A DNA stretch of 52,731 nt from JBFXAN01 sp050184225. GTDB taxonomy: Bacteria; Chloroflexota; Dehalococcoidia; CAUJGQ01. The notes below the pieces were generated by a model. That model saw only the letters and a program-made list of their open reading frames with translations. It ran no database searches and was not told where the DNA came from. A program made the position numbers and the translations under genes. The stretch's first letter is position 1. Every line of letters begins with the position of its first letter. Positions 8,121 to 16,440 of this stretch are shown piece by piece. The stretch covers positions 1 to 52,731 of the forward strand of contig JBFXAN010000027.1 of NCBI GenBank assembly GCA_050184225.1. Reading direction: 5' to 3'.

Positions 8121-9167
8121 ATGATCGAGCTATCCCGCGCTGGACGAGTCGTCGCGGTGGTGGGCGCCGCTGCCCAACTGGTCGGCCTCGGCTGGGACGC
8201 CGTCCTGCACCGGCTGGACCCCGACCTTGCGGCGCGGGAGGGGGTGTTCACGCTCACCAATCCCGGTCACGTCCTCTTTGCCGGTGGGCTGGCGCTGGTC
8301 GTGGTCGGCATCGGCATGATCCTGATCGGCGGTGGCAGTCCTCGCGTGGTCCGGTACGGATCGGCGGCCGTCCTCGCGGTGCTGTCGCTGGGTGCGTTTG
8401 CCCTCGCGGCCACTGGCGAAGGCGGCCTCACCGGTGGCCATTCCCACGAAGCAGTGGTTCACGTCCACGAGGACGGCGTCGAGCACACGCACGACGAGCA
8501 TGAAACCTTCCTCCAGCAGCAGGACACCGAAGCGGCGCCGTCCGCACAGAGCCACGATCACGGCGCCACCCCACCCGGCGCCGCCGGGACTGCCGGCCAG
8601 AGCCGCCATCAGGACGCGCCGGATATCCCGATCACGGCCGCCGATCTCACCGCCTTGCAGGAGCAGGTAGCCGCCGCCCGGGCGGCGACGGAGCAGTACC
8701 AGGATGTGCGCCTGGCCCTGACGGATGGGTACGTCCAGGTGACGCAGGACCTGCCCGGTATTGCCGCCCACTTCATCAATGCCCGCCACGTCCTCGATGG
8801 CGTCTTCGACCCGGCAAAGCCGGAGATCCTGCTCTACGCCCGGCTTGATGGTCAGTGGACCCTCGTCGGTCTGAGTTACTCGTCACCGTTTTCGGGCGAC
8901 GGCCCGCCGCCGGAGGGCTTCGCCGGACCGCTCGATGCCTGGCACTACCACACCAACCTCTGCTTCGGTGGCCAGCGCGTGCGATCAGCGGGGGCGACGG
9001 CGGAACAATGCCGGCAGGCCGGCGGCCGGTTCGTCCAGAACACCGGGTGGATGGCGCACCTGTGGCTCTACCTGGAGAGTCCCGAAGGACTCTTCGCCCA
9101 TCAGAACAGCCTGCTCAAGGGAAGCGGCGCCGTGCTCACCCGTGCCGAGATCGAGAACATGCCGTAA
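8121..9167 (+). CDS. membrane protein with His-rich loop and conserved C-terminal domain
   Basis: 348 aa. Three hydrophobic helices fall in the first 110 residues (VVAVVGAAAQLVGLGW, GHVLFAGGLALVVVGIGMIL, AAVLAVLSLGAFALAA). They are followed by a His/Glu/Asp-rich stretch (GGHSHEAVVHVHEDGVEHTHDEHE) that resembles metal-binding linkers. The C-terminal domain (about 175-348) has ordered histidines and cysteines: AHFINARHVLDG, DAWHYHTNLCF, AEQCRQAGG and WMAHLWLY. I do not recognise a named family. Metal sensing, binding or transfer is an inference from residue content. The start at 8121 follows AGGGGGA. The thioredoxin-like gene begins 25 bp downstream, so the two are probably co-expressed. Confidence 0.75.
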   Translation: MIELSRAGRVVAVVGAAAQLVGLGWDAVLHRLDPDLAAREGVFTLTNPGHVLFAGGLALVVVGIGMILIGGGSPRVVRYGSAAVLAVLSLGAFALAATGEGGLTGGHSHEAVVHVHEDGVEHTHDEHETFLQQQDTEAAPSAQSHDHGATPPGAAGTAGQSRHQDAPDIPITAADLTALQEQVAAARAATEQYQDVRLALTDGYVQVTQDLPGIAAHFINARHVLDGVFDPAKPEILLYARLDGQWTLVGLSYSSPFSGDGPPPEGFAGPLDAWHYHTNLCFGGQRVRSAGATAEQCRQAGGRFVQNTGWMAHLWLYLESPEGLFAHQNSLLKGSGAVLTRAEIENMP

Positions 9168-9192
9168 GCGGTTGTTGCGAATGGAGGAACCG

Positions 9193-9699
9193 ATGACAAC
9201 CACGGTTGAGCCGCCACGAGAGGGTGTTTTGCTCCCAGGATTCCAGCTCCCTCGCAGCGGCGGCGGCTCCGTTCGCATCCGCGCCTTTCGCGGCCGGCGT
9301 GCCTTGGTGCTGATCTTCGTTCACGATGCATCCTGTGATGGCTGTCGATCCTATCTCAGCCGTGCCCTGGATGCCTACGCCGTCTATGGCGACGAGGACG
9401 CCGAAGTGATCGCGGTTGTCCCCGACCGTGCCGAGCACGTGGCGTCGCTCCAGCATGGTCTGGCGCTGCCGTTCCCCGTCGCGATCGACGGCGACGGCGC
9501 AGTTGCCCATCGCTACGGCCTCGTGGCCGGGTGCGACGCCGCCGTGATGGTGACCGACCGGTACGGCGAACCGCGCATCTGGCACGTCGCCGGCCCCGGA
9601 CACGATTTCCCCGCCCACGACGCTCTCATCGCAGAGGTTCGCTACCTCGGACTGACCTGCTCCGGCGGCTGCTCGGTTCCCATCTGGAGCGACCCATAG
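9193..9699 (+). CDS. thioredoxin-fold / peroxiredoxin-like protein
   Basis: A 168-aa protein with an AhpC/TSA-like layout: an N-terminal PGFQLPRSGGG, then LVLIFVHDASCDGC, where a CxxC motif sits at the active-site position, and an IAVVPDRAEH strand-helix region. A second cysteine pair (TCSGGCS) near the C-terminus is unusual and could act as a resolving or metal-binding pair. The start at 9193 is preferred over the ATG at 9181 because GGAGG lies six bases before it. The gene directly follows the His-rich membrane protein, suggesting a shared redox or metal function. Confidence 0.75.
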   Translation: MTTTVEPPREGVLLPGFQLPRSGGGSVRIRAFRGRRALVLIFVHDASCDGCRSYLSRALDAYAVYGDEDAEVIAVVPDRAEHVASLQHGLALPFPVAIDGDGAVAHRYGLVAGCDAAVMVTDRYGEPRIWHVAGPGHDFPAHDALIAEVRYLGLTCSGGCSVPIWSDP

Positions 9700-9726
9700 C
9701 GCCCGGCACACCGGCGGCGGGTAGCC

Positions 9727-9904
9727 AACCACCAAGGCGCCAAGACACCAAAGCAAAATAAAGCTTCTGAGAGCTGCGTTGAATGGTGCACTCGCCCCTG
9801 GGAGCGCGGACATCCTGTCCGCATGGGTGTAAGATCACCGGCGGACAGGATGTCCGCGCTCCCAGGGGTGGCGATTCCCCTGATGTCTTGGCGACTGGAT
9901 GGTT
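9727..9904. repeat. nested inverted repeat, outer arms of another family
   Basis: Outer arms 9727-9747 and 9884-9904 match as reverse complements at 18 of 21 positions and carry the AAGGCGCCAAGACA type of dispersed repeat. They enclose the 28-bp REP-like palindrome at 9795-9868. A weaker relative of the outer arms is at 16895-16956. Confidence 0.65.
9795..9868. repeat. REP-like palindrome family 1, copy A
   Basis: Arms 9795-9822 and 9841-9868 are perfect 28-bp reverse complements with an 18-base loop. Each arm contains its own small palindrome (GCGGACA-TCC-TGTCCGC). Other copies are at 15613-15685, 32927-32996 and 39152-39226, with a half-copy at 48921-48961. Confidence 0.92.
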
Positions 9905-9908
9905 GAAG

Positions 9909-11186
9909 TTACCTGACGGCGCGATGGCCACGAGCCAGCGGCGGTGTGAGAACCTCGCGCAGGAACGTTGTGGGAGTGCGGCGCGGTCCGGCATCGGCGG
10001 CTGCCGTGGCAAAGCCGACCGCCAGCCGCAACGCCACGGTGCTCGAATATGGCGACCGCGCAACGCTGCGGATCAGAAGGCGTTCGAGCATCGAACCGGG
10101 CGGAATCGCCGAGAAGACGCTCATGCCGAACAGCAGCGGCAGCGAGAGCGGTTCCCGCGCCGCCGCGGGCGCGATCGTCACCGGACTGCCGGCGGTCGTC
10201 TGCAGCGCTCGATCGACCTGAACCGCGAGCCGCCGCGCACCCCGCAGCGCCCAGGTGATGCCCTGTCCGAAGGACGGATCTGATTGCACGGCTGCATCGC
10301 CGGCCGCCACCAGGCCGGGGACCAACGCCGAACGGACCATGTTTCGCAGGCCGCGCACCGATATCGGTTGTGTGACGATCCGGGCATTGTCAATCCGTTG
10401 GTCCAACTCGGGGAAGGTGCGCATCGTCGCGAGCATCCGCTCGGCTGCCTTGGGAGGTGTCCAGGCGTTGCCGGGCGCAACGACACCCGCCACCCGAAGA
10501 CCGCTATCACAGGGCAGCAGTGATACCGAGCGGCCGTTTCGGTAGTACGCCTCCAGCGCCGGCCGCTCCTCGAATGGAATGCCCGCAATGTATGCGATCC
10601 AGGCGACGTGTCGGTTCGGTAGGGTGTGGGATCGGGTGTGAACCTGAGTGAGGAGCGGTGAGTGCCGTCCGTCGCAGGCGACGACCAGGCGGCATCGCAC
10701 CGTCTGGTTCTCGCCGGACGGCGACCGCACGCGCAATCCGACGACCGATCCCCTTTCGACCAGCGGCGCCAGCGCCTCCCAGCCGATTCCGAGCGTCACG
10801 CCGGTCCGCTCGGCGGCGTGCAGCAGGATCGGGTCGAGTGACTCGCGGCGCAGGCTGACGCCGAACGGGACGGCGGCGCCGAGCCGCGGCAGCCGGGCCT
10901 CGATCCGCGTGCCCTCCATCGAGAGCCGCACGCCCCACCAGCGCTGTGCCCCGGCCGCGAGAATCGCGGGGAGGACGCCCAGATCGTCGAGCACCGGAAC
11001 GGCGGCAGGCATGATCGCGTGGGTGCAGAGACGGGGACGCGGGATCGCCGCGCGGTCGAGGAGCACGACGCGATGGCCGGCGCGGCCGAGGTAGGCGCTG
11101 ACCGCGCAACCGGCCGGCCCGGCGCCGACGACGACGACGTCAGCCTCGGCGGGAATGGTGTGCCGGCCGGGGTCGCTGGACCGCAT
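9909..11186 (-). CDS. FAD-dependent oxidoreductase, geranylgeranyl-reductase/PHBH-like
   Basis: About 425 aa. The N-terminal Rossmann motif VVVVGAGPAGCAVSAYLGRAGH binds FAD. VVACDGRHSPL is the DG motif of the hydroxylase/GGR superfamily, and LVAAGDAAVQSDPSFGQGITWAL is the GD motif contacting the FAD ribityl chain. Length fits single-component flavin monooxygenases and prenyl reductases; the exact substrate cannot be read. The start at 11186 has AGGA at suitable spacing; an alternative ATG lies at 11207. It is divergent from the TenA-like gene across about 60 bp, and its 3' end abuts the nested repeats. Confidence 0.85.
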   Translation of the reverse strand: MRSSDPGRHTIPAEADVVVVGAGPAGCAVSAYLGRAGHRVVLLDRAAIPRPRLCTHAIMPAAVPVLDDLGVLPAILAAGAQRWWGVRLSMEGTRIEARLPRLGAAVPFGVSLRRESLDPILLHAAERTGVTLGIGWEALAPLVERGSVVGLRVRSPSGENQTVRCRLVVACDGRHSPLLTQVHTRSHTLPNRHVAWIAYIAGIPFEERPALEAYYRNGRSVSLLPCDSGLRVAGVVAPGNAWTPPKAAERMLATMRTFPELDQRIDNARIVTQPISVRGLRNMVRSALVPGLVAAGDAAVQSDPSFGQGITWALRGARRLAVQVDRALQTTAGSPVTIAPAAAREPLSLPLLFGMSVFSAIPPGSMLERLLIRSVARSPYSSTVALRLAVGFATAAADAGPRRTPTTFLREVLTPPLARGHRAVR

Positions 11187-11248
11187 GCGCGTCATCCTGC
11201 CATCCATTGGTACGATGACTTGGAGGCATCAGATGTTGTGAGGATCGT

Positions 11249-11857
11249 ATGACCTTCTCGAAGTTCGTGGAACGCCACGCGGAAATCTGGCAACAGGCGA
11301 TCCATCATCCATTTCTCGACGGCGTCCGCGACGGCAGCGTGCCCGTCGCGGCCTTCGATCGGTGGCTGTCACAGGACTACCGCTTCGTCCGGTCAGCGCT
11401 CGGGCCGCAGGCGCTGTTGCTCCTGTCGGCGCCGCGTGCCGACCAGGCGCTGCTGATCGGCGGACTCGCCGCGCTGGAAAGCGAGTTGACCTGGTTCGAG
11501 ACGCATCTGCGGGCGCGCGGCCTCGACCTGGACGCGCCGCTGATGCCGGCCAACCGCGCCTACGGCGACTTTCTCGCCGTTGTCGCACGCGGTCCGTACG
11601 TCTGCGGCATCGTCGCCACGGCGGCGCTCGAGCGGGCCTATCTGGAAGCATGGACGTCCGCACGGCCCGGAGCGACGGCGTATCGGGAGTTCGTCGAACA
11701 CTGGACGACGGACGAGTTTCGGTCGTATGTGGCGGCGCTGGAGCAGGCGGCCGATCGCGCACTGGCGGCACAGCCGGAGTTGATCAGCGAGGCAGAAGCG
11801 ACCTTCCTGTGGGTGGCCCGCTATGAGCGCGAGTTCTGGCAGATGGCGTTTGGGTAG
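11249..11857 (+). CDS. TenA/THI-4 family protein
   Basis: 202 aa, the usual size of TenA all-helical proteins, which hydrolyse amino-HMP in thiamin salvage or act in related reactions. WLSQDYRFV, LESELTWFE and the C-terminal EREFWQMAF (the conserved Glu of the acid/base pair) fit the family. The segment that normally holds the catalytic Cys reads TAALERAYLEAW, with no Cys at the expected place. This suggests the TenA_E-type subgroup, whose members act on other substrates. Ribosome-binding site GAGGAT precedes the ATG. No TPP riboswitch is visible in the 41-bp upstream gap. Divergent from the FAD oxidoreductase. Confidence 0.8.
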   Translation: MTFSKFVERHAEIWQQAIHHPFLDGVRDGSVPVAAFDRWLSQDYRFVRSALGPQALLLLSAPRADQALLIGGLAALESELTWFETHLRARGLDLDAPLMPANRAYGDFLAVVARGPYVCGIVATAALERAYLEAWTSARPGATAYREFVEHWTTDEFRSYVAALEQAADRALAAQPELISEAEATFLWVARYEREFWQMAFG

Positions 11858-11902
11858 GAGGAGCTGCGAGACCAGTGGTGTCCTGGTGGTGCATCACCCA
11901 CA

Positions 11903-12190
11903 TCAGGCGACGACGGTAAAGGCACGAACGCGCAGCCGGTATCCGTGGTCCGGACATTCGGCGGCAAGATTGCGGCGGGCCAGGAGCATCTGACCGGCGA
12001 CATCGGGATAGCCCGCGACCGCGGCCGCGTCATCTGATTCGCAGCGACGGGCAACGCTGGCAAGATACCGGCTGCCACAACCGGCACAGATCACACTCAG
12101 GCATTGCCAACCATCGGTTGCGGCAGCGGCACAGGCATATGATCCGCGCGAACCTTGAAGATAGAAATCGAGCGGGTTCCCGGCACTCAC
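11903..12190 (-). CDS. small Cys-rich protein, possible zinc ribbon
   Basis: 95 aa from a GTG start with GGAG upstream. Cysteines are spaced as in a metal-binding module: WQCLSVICAGCGSRY, then ARRCESDD and AAECPDHGYRLRVRAF. CAGCGSRY resembles half of a zinc ribbon. I do not recognise the family. It is convergent with the TenA gene and divergent from the alpha/beta hydrolase. It could be a chance frame, but the cysteine pattern and ribosome-binding site argue for a real gene. Confidence 0.5.
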   Translation of the reverse strand: MSAGNPLDFYLQGSRGSYACAAAATDGWQCLSVICAGCGSRYLASVARRCESDDAAAVAGYPDVAGQMLLARRNLAAECPDHGYRLRVRAFTVVA

Positions 12191-12265
12191 ACGGCTACTC
12201 CGTAGCGGACTACTCGCGCATAGTCTAGGTCACATCGCAGTGCTGTTGCAAGAAACGATCAGAGC

Positions 12266-13048
12266 GTGACCTTCATGCATGGTAACTATTCCGATTTTAT
12301 CGATTCCGGCGGCCCGCGGCTCGCCTGCCGTGTCTGGCCGGGGCCGGACAGTGCGATGCCGGTCGTGCTGCTCCATGGCCTCGCCCAGAGCAGCGCGGCG
12401 TGGCAGGTGGTTGCCACTCGATTGTCGCGGAGCCGCACGGTATTCGCCTGGGATGCCCGCGGACATGGCGGGAGCGATTGGGCGACGGACGCCGCCTACG
12501 CGGGGGACGCCCACTTCGCCGATGTCGCCCGCGCACTGGACGCGCTTGGCATCGAGCGCTGTATCCTCGTCGGTTTCTCCATGGGCGGCGGCGTCGCGAT
12601 CCTCTGTGGTGGCGCGCTCCCCGATCGGGTGGCCCGCCTCGTCGTCGTCGATGCCTATCCCGACCCGATCATGTCGCCAGGCTCGCGTCAGATCGCGGAA
12701 TTCATCGCCGCCTATCGGTCCGCCGAGCGCCGGCCGCCCTTTGACCCGGCGATCGCGCGGTCGATGGCGGAGCAATTGTCCGGCGACGACCCGCGCCGGC
12801 TCGATCTGTGGCCGTTCTGGGAGGCGGGCGAGCAGCCGGCGCTGCTGGTCCGCGGCGCCCGCAGCACCGTCTTGACCGAGGCGATGGCCGCCGAGATGGT
12901 GCGCCGCCGGCCTTCATCGCGTCTGACGACCATCCCACACGTCGCCCACCCGATCCTGGCGCAGCGCCCCGCCGAGCTCGCCGCTGCGATAGAATCGTTC
13001 ACCGCGAACGATCAGCCGTTCGCGACAGAGGAGAACCTCGATGTTTGA
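12266..13048 (+). CDS. alpha/beta hydrolase
   Basis: A 260-aa alpha/beta-hydrolase fold protein. LLHGLAQSSAAW carries the oxyanion-hole HG, WDARGHGGSD follows, the nucleophile elbow is GFSMGG, and PHVAHPIL supplies the catalytic His. Size matches esterases, lactonases and C-C hydrolases; the substrate is unknown. The start is uncertain, with in-frame ATGs at 12266 and 12275. The stop overlaps the start of the GMC fusion gene by eight bases, so the two are probably translationally coupled and functionally linked. Confidence 0.88.
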   Translation: MTFMHGNYSDFIDSGGPRLACRVWPGPDSAMPVVLLHGLAQSSAAWQVVATRLSRSRTVFAWDARGHGGSDWATDAAYAGDAHFADVARALDALGIERCILVGFSMGGGVAILCGGALPDRVARLVVVDAYPDPIMSPGSRQIAEFIAAYRSAERRPPFDPAIARSMAEQLSGDDPRRLDLWPFWEAGEQPALLVRGARSTVLTEAMAAEMVRRRPSSRLTTIPHVAHPILAQRPAELAAAIESFTANDQPFATEENLDV

Positions 13049-15596
13049 CGTGATTGTCGTGGGAGCGGGCTCGTCGGGAGCGGTGATTGCGACGCGGCTG
13101 AGCGAGGATGCCTCCCGCTCCGTCCTGTTGCTCGAAGCGGGTCCGGACTATCCCGACCCGGCCCTGATGCCGGCGGACCTGCACAACAGCTACCAGAACT
13201 CTACCTGGCGGCACGACTGGCGGTTTCGGGCGCATCACTCACCGTCGGGACGGCCCGTCGCCAAGCCGCGCGGCCGCGTCGTCGGCGGCTCCTCGGCGGT
13301 GAACACCGCGATCGCGCTGCGGGGCATCCCCGAGGACTACGACGGCTGGGCCGCGCTCGGCAACGACCAATGGTCGTGGGAGAAGGTGCTGCCAATTTTC
13401 ATCGCGATCGAGCACGACCACGACTTCGACGGCGACCATCACGGCACCGCCGGCCCGATCCCGATCCGGCGCTATCAACCCGATGCGTTGGTGCCGTTCC
13501 AGGCCGCTTATATGCGGATGTGTGCAGCGCTTGGTTATCCCGTGAGACAGGACAACAACGATCCGGCAAGCACCGGCGCTGGTCCGCATCCGATGAACCG
13601 GGATGGCCGCCGTCGCGTCAGCGTCGCCGAGGCGTATCTGGCGCCGGCGCGCGGCCGGGAGAACCTGACGATCTGTGCCGACGTGCTGACCGTGCGGGTG
13701 CTGTTGCAGGGAGAGCGGGCGATCGGCGTCGAGGTCGAGCGTGACGATGGCGGCCGCGAGTCGCTGTTCGGACGGCAGATCGTGCTCAGTGCGGGGGCAT
13801 ATCAGTCGCCGGGCATCTTGATCCGCTCCGGCATCGGCCCCCGCGATGACCTCAGTGCCCTGGGCGTTGACCGGGTCGCCGATCTGCCGGTCGGGCGCTC
13901 GCTGTTCGATCATCCGATCGCCGGAGTCGTGCTGAAACCGCGTGATGGCGTGGCGAGTCTCGAACACCCCGTTGTCCAGAGCACCCTGCGCTACACGGCC
14001 GACGGCAGCGCTCAGCGCAACGACATGCAACTGATGCCCGTCTCCTTCCTCTCCTTGCGCGACGGACTGTATCTCTCGATCGGCGCCTGCCTCGAACAGA
14101 CCAACAGCGTCGGGCGGCTGGTGGTCGAATCGACCAATCCACGGCTTCAGCCCAGGATCGAGTCGAATTTCCTTGCGGACGCAGAAGACCTCCGTCGTAT
14201 GATTGGCGGCATTCGCCGTGGCATCGAATTCGCACGGCGGCCGGAACTGGCGCCACTCATCGCTGAAATCTCGCGGCCACGCGCCGAATACCTGGAGTCG
14301 GACGAAGCGCTCGGCGACTATCTGCGCCGGATTGCCAACTCTGGCTTCCACCCCTGCGGCACCGCGCGGATGGGGCCGGAGGGCGATCCGGGTGCGGTCG
14401 TCGATCAATTTGGACGGGTGCGTGGCGTCGAGGGCCTGATCGTCGCCGATGCCTCGATCATGCCGTCGGTGCCGCGGGCCAATACGAACCTTACTTCGAT
14501 CATGATCGGCGAGCGGATCGGCGCCTGGTTGCGCGACGGTCGGATTGTGGCGCCACCGCCGTCCACCGTCCCGCGACCTGTGCCGCCGCGGCCCGCGCGA
14601 CGCGCGACGCCGATCGAACGCTATCGCCGCGCCCGCGACCGGGGTGCGGACTTCCTCGAATCGCGGCAGGGTGCGGACGGGATGATCGGCGACGTCGCGA
14701 ACGAGGGATTAGGAGGCTTCTACAAAGCCGCGTGGGCGCTGACCGCCGCCGGCCGTACAGATGCCGCCGCCCGACTGGCCGGCTGGGTACGACGGCACGG
14801 GATCACACCGGAGGGTGACTTTGCCGGAGCGTTCGAGCGCGGCCCGCTCGTCGCCGTCTACCCCTACGCCAACGCCTGGCTCGCCGCCGGGTTCCAGCGG
14901 CTCGGCGCCTTCGACCTCGCTCGTCCGGCGCTGCGCTTCCTGATGACGCTGCAAGATCCGGCGAGTGGCGGCATCGCCACAGACCGGAACGGTCCCGCCC
15001 ATGGCGTGCGCCATGAGGTGATGTCGTCGTCGATGACCGGGATCGCCGCGCTGGCGGCCGGCGAGCAGACGCTCGCCGATGGCGTCGCCCGATTTCTGCG
15101 CCGGGTGCTCGATGCCCAACCGGAACCGGAGCGGATGCTCTGCCACGTCTACGTTCCCGACCATGGCGTGATCACCCAGTTCGCGCCGGAAGAGGCGGCA
15201 ACGTATGCGATCTACGCCGACCGGCCACGACAGGCGTATTTCCAGTTCGGCATCGGCGCGGCGTTCTTCGCCCGCTACTATCTCGCCACCGGCGACCGCG
15301 CCGCGCTTGACGCCGCCGCTCGGTTCCTGTTGCCGGCGCACAACGCCTGCGACGCCATGTACGAGACGGCTCAGGTGGGCAAGGTCGCCTGGGGTGCGGC
15401 GCTGCTCGCCGGCTGCACGGATGACCCGCGCCACCGATCGCTGGCAGAACGCGCCGCCGACGCGCTCCTCGACCAGCAAAACCCGGATGGCTCCTGGGAT
15501 AACACCGGCGGCTATCTCTCCGAGGCCATGCGCGACGAAGTCACGGCTGAGTTCGTTACCCTGCTGGACGAGGTCATACAAGGGCTCGCGTGGTAA
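13041..15596 (+). CDS. GMC oxidoreductase fused to an alpha/alpha-toroid domain
   Basis: 851 aa with two parts. Residues 1 to about 515 form a complete FAD-dependent GMC (choline dehydrogenase-like) enzyme: VVGAGSSGAVIATRL, RGRVVGGSSAVNT, the catalytic His in SGFHPCGTARMG, and VADASIMPSVPRANTNLT near the end with the conserved Asn. After a proline-rich linker (about 515-530), residues 530-851 form an alpha/alpha-barrel like domain of repeated helical hairpins (ADFLESRQGADG, GFYKAAWALTAAGR, ALRFLMTLQDP, ADALLDQQNPDGSW), similar to six-hairpin glycosidase or terpenoid-cyclase toroids. The start has GAGGAG upstream. The GMC part resembles MftG of mycofactocin clusters, but no mft genes are in view. 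I know no standard family with this fusion. Confidence 0.88.
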   Translation: MFDVIVVGAGSSGAVIATRLSEDASRSVLLLEAGPDYPDPALMPADLHNSYQNSTWRHDWRFRAHHSPSGRPVAKPRGRVVGGSSAVNTAIALRGIPEDYDGWAALGNDQWSWEKVLPIFIAIEHDHDFDGDHHGTAGPIPIRRYQPDALVPFQAAYMRMCAALGYPVRQDNNDPASTGAGPHPMNRDGRRRVSVAEAYLAPARGRENLTICADVLTVRVLLQGERAIGVEVERDDGGRESLFGRQIVLSAGAYQSPGILIRSGIGPRDDLSALGVDRVADLPVGRSLFDHPIAGVVLKPRDGVASLEHPVVQSTLRYTADGSAQRNDMQLMPVSFLSLRDGLYLSIGACLEQTNSVGRLVVESTNPRLQPRIESNFLADAEDLRRMIGGIRRGIEFARRPELAPLIAEISRPRAEYLESDEALGDYLRRIANSGFHPCGTARMGPEGDPGAVVDQFGRVRGVEGLIVADASIMPSVPRANTNLTSIMIGERIGAWLRDGRIVAPPPSTVPRPVPPRPARRATPIERYRRARDRGADFLESRQGADGMIGDVANEGLGGFYKAAWALTAAGRTDAAARLAGWVRRHGITPEGDFAGAFERGPLVAVYPYANAWLAAGFQRLGAFDLARPALRFLMTLQDPASGGIATDRNGPAHGVRHEVMSSSMTGIAALAAGEQTLADGVARFLRRVLDAQPEPERMLCHVYVPDHGVITQFAPEEAATYAIYADRPRQAYFQFGIGAAFFARYYLATGDRAALDAAARFLLPAHNACDAMYETAQVGKVAWGAALLAGCTDDPRHRSLAERAADALLDQQNPDGSWDNTGGYLSEAMRDEVTAEFVTLLDEVIQGLAW

Positions 15597-15612
15597 GCGC
15601 TGCATCGTCACA

Positions 15613-15685
15613 CCCTGGGAGCGCGGACATCCTGTCCGCATAGTGGCCCGACACCGATGCGGACAGGTGGACCGCGCTCCCAGGG
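15613..15685. repeat. REP-like palindrome family 1, copy B
   Basis: Arms 15613-15640 and 15658-15685 pair over 28 bp with three mismatches, all in the central GGATGT/GGTGGA segment of the right arm. It lies just after the GMC fusion stop codon. Confidence 0.88.
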
Positions 15686-15810
15686 CTGGAACTCAAATAT
15701 TCATCGCCACGTAAGAGTCTTGAAAGAACTGGTGGATACCGTAGAGTCACCGGCCGCGGTTGGTGATGGCAACACGATCCCGGCTTCGGAGATTGCGCTG
15801 GGAGGCCGCG

Positions 15811-16440
15811 ATGAACCGACAGATCATCACCCGTCCACCGTGGTTCGTCTCGATGCCCGCGATCGTGGCGGCGGCGATCATCCTCGCCGTCGCCGGCAAC
15901 ATCTTCGCGGGCGTCTACTTCGAGCGGACATCGCTCGATGACATCGATCCGTTCGCGGCGTTTGCAGCGGCGCCAGGACCTGCCGCACCGGATGTTCCCG
16001 CTCCCGTCGTACCATCGACCGCCGCCGTGGCTCCGCCGACGGCCACGAGTCCGGAGTCTGCCTCCCCGCCGGTCGTCGAAGCCCCAAGCGGGCCGATGCT
16101 CCTGAGCGAAGGGACGTTTGTGGACGGCGATCCGGGACACCAGGGTGAGGGGGCCGCCCGCCTGATCCGCGATGCGGACGGCTCGCACATCCTCCGCCTC
16201 GAAGACTTCTCCGTCACCAACGGCCCGGACCTCTTCGTCATTCTCAGCACCGACCCCGACGGCAGCCGAAGCTCGGCCGCTGCCGGCGACGCGCTCAATC
16301 TGGGGCGTCTTCGCGCCACGGACGGCAACATCAACTACGCCGTTCCCGACGGTACTGACCTCGCCAATGTCCGCAGTGTCATCATCTACTGTCGCGCGTT
16401 TCGCGTCGTCTTCGCCGTCGCGATGCTGGAGGCACGATGA
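15811..16440 (+). CDS. membrane-anchored DM13 domain protein
   Basis: 209 aa. A signal-anchor helix lies near the N-terminus (PAIVAAAIILAVAGNIFAGVYF). A Pro/Ala-rich linker follows, then a C-terminal DM13 domain (about 90-209): SEGTFVDGDPGHQGEGAA, DFSVTNGPDLFVIL, and NVRSVIIYCRAFRVVFAVA with the conserved cysteine. DM13 domains are proposed to be extracytoplasmic redox domains related to DOMON/cytochrome modules. The start at 15811 follows GGGAGG. The next gene overlaps it by ATGA, so the two form one unit. Confidence 0.85.
   Translation: MNRQIITRPPWFVSMPAIVAAAIILAVAGNIFAGVYFERTSLDDIDPFAAFAAAPGPAAPDVPAPVVPSTAAVAPPTATSPESASPPVVEAPSGPMLLSEGTFVDGDPGHQGEGAARLIRDADGSHILRLEDFSVTNGPDLFVILSTDPDGSRSSAAAGDALNLGRLRATDGNINYAVPDGTDLANVRSVIIYCRAFRVVFAVAMLEAR

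Noticed and set aside
11208..11248. Possible TPP riboswitch ahead of the TenA-like gene
   Set aside because: The gap is only 41 bp and lacks the conserved thi-box sequences.
13041..15596. GMC protein as MftG of a mycofactocin cluster
   Set aside because: The GMC part is similar, but none of the mftA-F genes are near, and the C-terminal fusion is not part of MftG.
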